This document shows, piece by piece, positions 63,588-64,000 of a stretch of DNA of 64,000 nucleotides. How positions within the stretch are numbered: the stretch's first letter is position 1; each line of letters opens with the position of its first letter. The stretch is from JAABRU01 sp050180235. GTDB lineage: Bacteria > Desulfobacterota > Desulfobacteria > Desulfobacterales > Desulfococcaceae. The DNA is taken from positions 31,911-95,910 of the forward strand of contig JBFXEJ010000011.1 in the NCBI GenBank assembly GCA_050180235.1. The letters run 5' to 3'. The notes beneath the pieces were generated by a model. It had not been told where the DNA came from. It was given only the letters and a program-made list of their open reading frames with translations, and did not search any database. The translations under genes and the position numbers were made by a program.

Positions 63588-63893
63588 ATGAATGTAAGGG
63601 AAATTGAAAACGCTATACAGCAGTTATCAGCAGAAGATTTCAGCAGTCTTATGTTCCGGATTGAGGAATACAGAAATGAAAAATGGGACAGACAGATAAA
63701 AGAGGACTATAAAGCCGGGCGGCTGAATATTCTGAAGCAGAATAAAGGGACAGGGCAGTTGACACCTTATCCGTTTACCCGTCAACTCAGTTCGGAACAG
63801 GTTGCAGCAAGAGAACGAACCCTGGCACGCATGAAAAAAGGATTTTCACTCGGCGGACAGTGTCCGGACAGGGAAAGTCTGCATGAACGATAA
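63588..63893 (+). CDS. Chimeric antitoxin-like small protein
   Basis: About 101 residues. Residues 1-45 (MNVREIENAIQQLSAEDFSSL, then EEYRNEKWDRQIKEDYKAGRL) look like one common family of small antitoxin-like proteins. Residues 66-101 (EQVAARERTLARMKKGFSLGG, then RESLHER) look like the C-terminal tail of a different antitoxin group. A linker with GTGQLTPYPFTRQL joins them. No toxin gene follows within the window. The ribosome binding site AGGAG favours ATG 63588 over 63582. It may be a fused remnant. Confidence 0.55.
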   Translation: MNVREIENAIQQLSAEDFSSLMFRIEEYRNEKWDRQIKEDYKAGRLNILKQNKGTGQLTPYPFTRQLSSEQVAARERTLARMKKGFSLGGQCPDRESLHER

Positions 63894-63896
63894 ACG

Positions 63897-64000
63897 GGTA
63901 GTGGGTCAAATCCGTTGAAAATCCCCCTCCCCATGTGGGAGGGGTTAGGGGAGGGGTAAAAATAATATCCTGTAACAAACTGATGTTTTGAACCACCCCG
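63897..64000. repeat. Palindromic element with TGGGTAGTGG ends, copy 2
   Basis: GGGTAGTGGGTCAAATCCGTTGA matches the start of copy 1 (57582-57604) apart from one base, and it has the same C-rich/G-rich arms (CCCCCTCCCC against GGGAGGGGTTAGGGGAGGGG). It runs to the window edge and may continue. Confidence 0.75.

Noticed and set aside
1..64000. CRISPR arrays, tRNA or rRNA genes, intact transposases
   Set aside because: I looked for evenly spaced repeats with unique spacers, cloverleaf patterns and transposase motifs and saw none; the repeats present are palindromic, not spaced arrays.

Overview
The window is about 64 kb of a mid-GC Gram-negative genome. The best match is a sulfate-reducer-like Desulfobacterota (Desulfobacterales, possibly Desulfonema-like). 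This is inferred from gene content: a TRAP transporter, a nikKMLQO-type nickel ECF transporter, a DHH-CBS-CCA nucleotidyltransferase, a histidine locus with an unusual HAD-HisB-like fusion, paired MCPs, a probable selenoprotein, and a great density of short palindromic intergenic repeats. I see no rRNA, tRNA, CRISPR array or transposase gene.

Layout. 0.4-9.5 kb: a lipoprotein-release permease, a COG2509 flavoprotein, two chemoreceptors, RNase J (minus strand) and a small conserved protein. 9.5-11.1 kb: an outer-membrane beta-barrel gene bracketed by inverted copies of a MITE-like repeat. 11.1-14.9 kb: a minus-strand nickel ECF operon (K-M-L-Q-O) with a hairpin/T-tract leader. 15.1-19.2 kb: TRAP transporter genes (Q, M, P) split by a VapBC-like toxin-antitoxin pair that sits between two copies of one hairpin. 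19.4-21.2 kb: an overlapping rtcB-prfH pair, a predicted repair/rescue module for damaged ribosomes. 21.4-29.7 kb: an aminopeptidase P, then a histidine locus (hisD, hisC, HAD-IGPD-IGPD fusion) interrupted by a type II restriction-modification pair. 30.4-44.7 kb: housekeeping genes (glnS, YycJ-like MBL protein, CCA enzyme, ppiD, AMMECR1, pbpC, rplU-rpmA-obgE-proB).

45.1-57.4 kb is the least explained part. It encodes a membrane protein with two orphan AMP-binding C-terminal-like domains, a small lipoprotein and an outer-membrane barrel sharing a YxYDP motif, a FlgO-like lipoprotein, two single-pass coiled-coil/repeat proteins, RmuC, a FloA-like flotillin, a coiled-coil protein and a 923-residue protein of unknown family. 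It looks like an envelope/membrane-scaffold locus, but that is inference.

57.8-59.2 kb: a DUF1573 protein whose hallmark CGC motif is written as TGA-Gly-Cys, a strong selenocysteine candidate, translationally coupled to a HAD hydrolase. 59.4-64 kb: an MTA/SAH-deaminase-type amidohydrolase, a DUF29 protein, thrS and a chimeric antitoxin-like gene.

Intergenic DNA holds at least five families of palindromic elements: TAAGGTGATTTCC-ended MITEs, G-rich GGGGATTAGGGG palindromes, CTGATGTTACGCAG-ended elements, TGGGTAGTGG-ended elements, and CACAGAG-type dyads. They account for nearly all the non-coding space.
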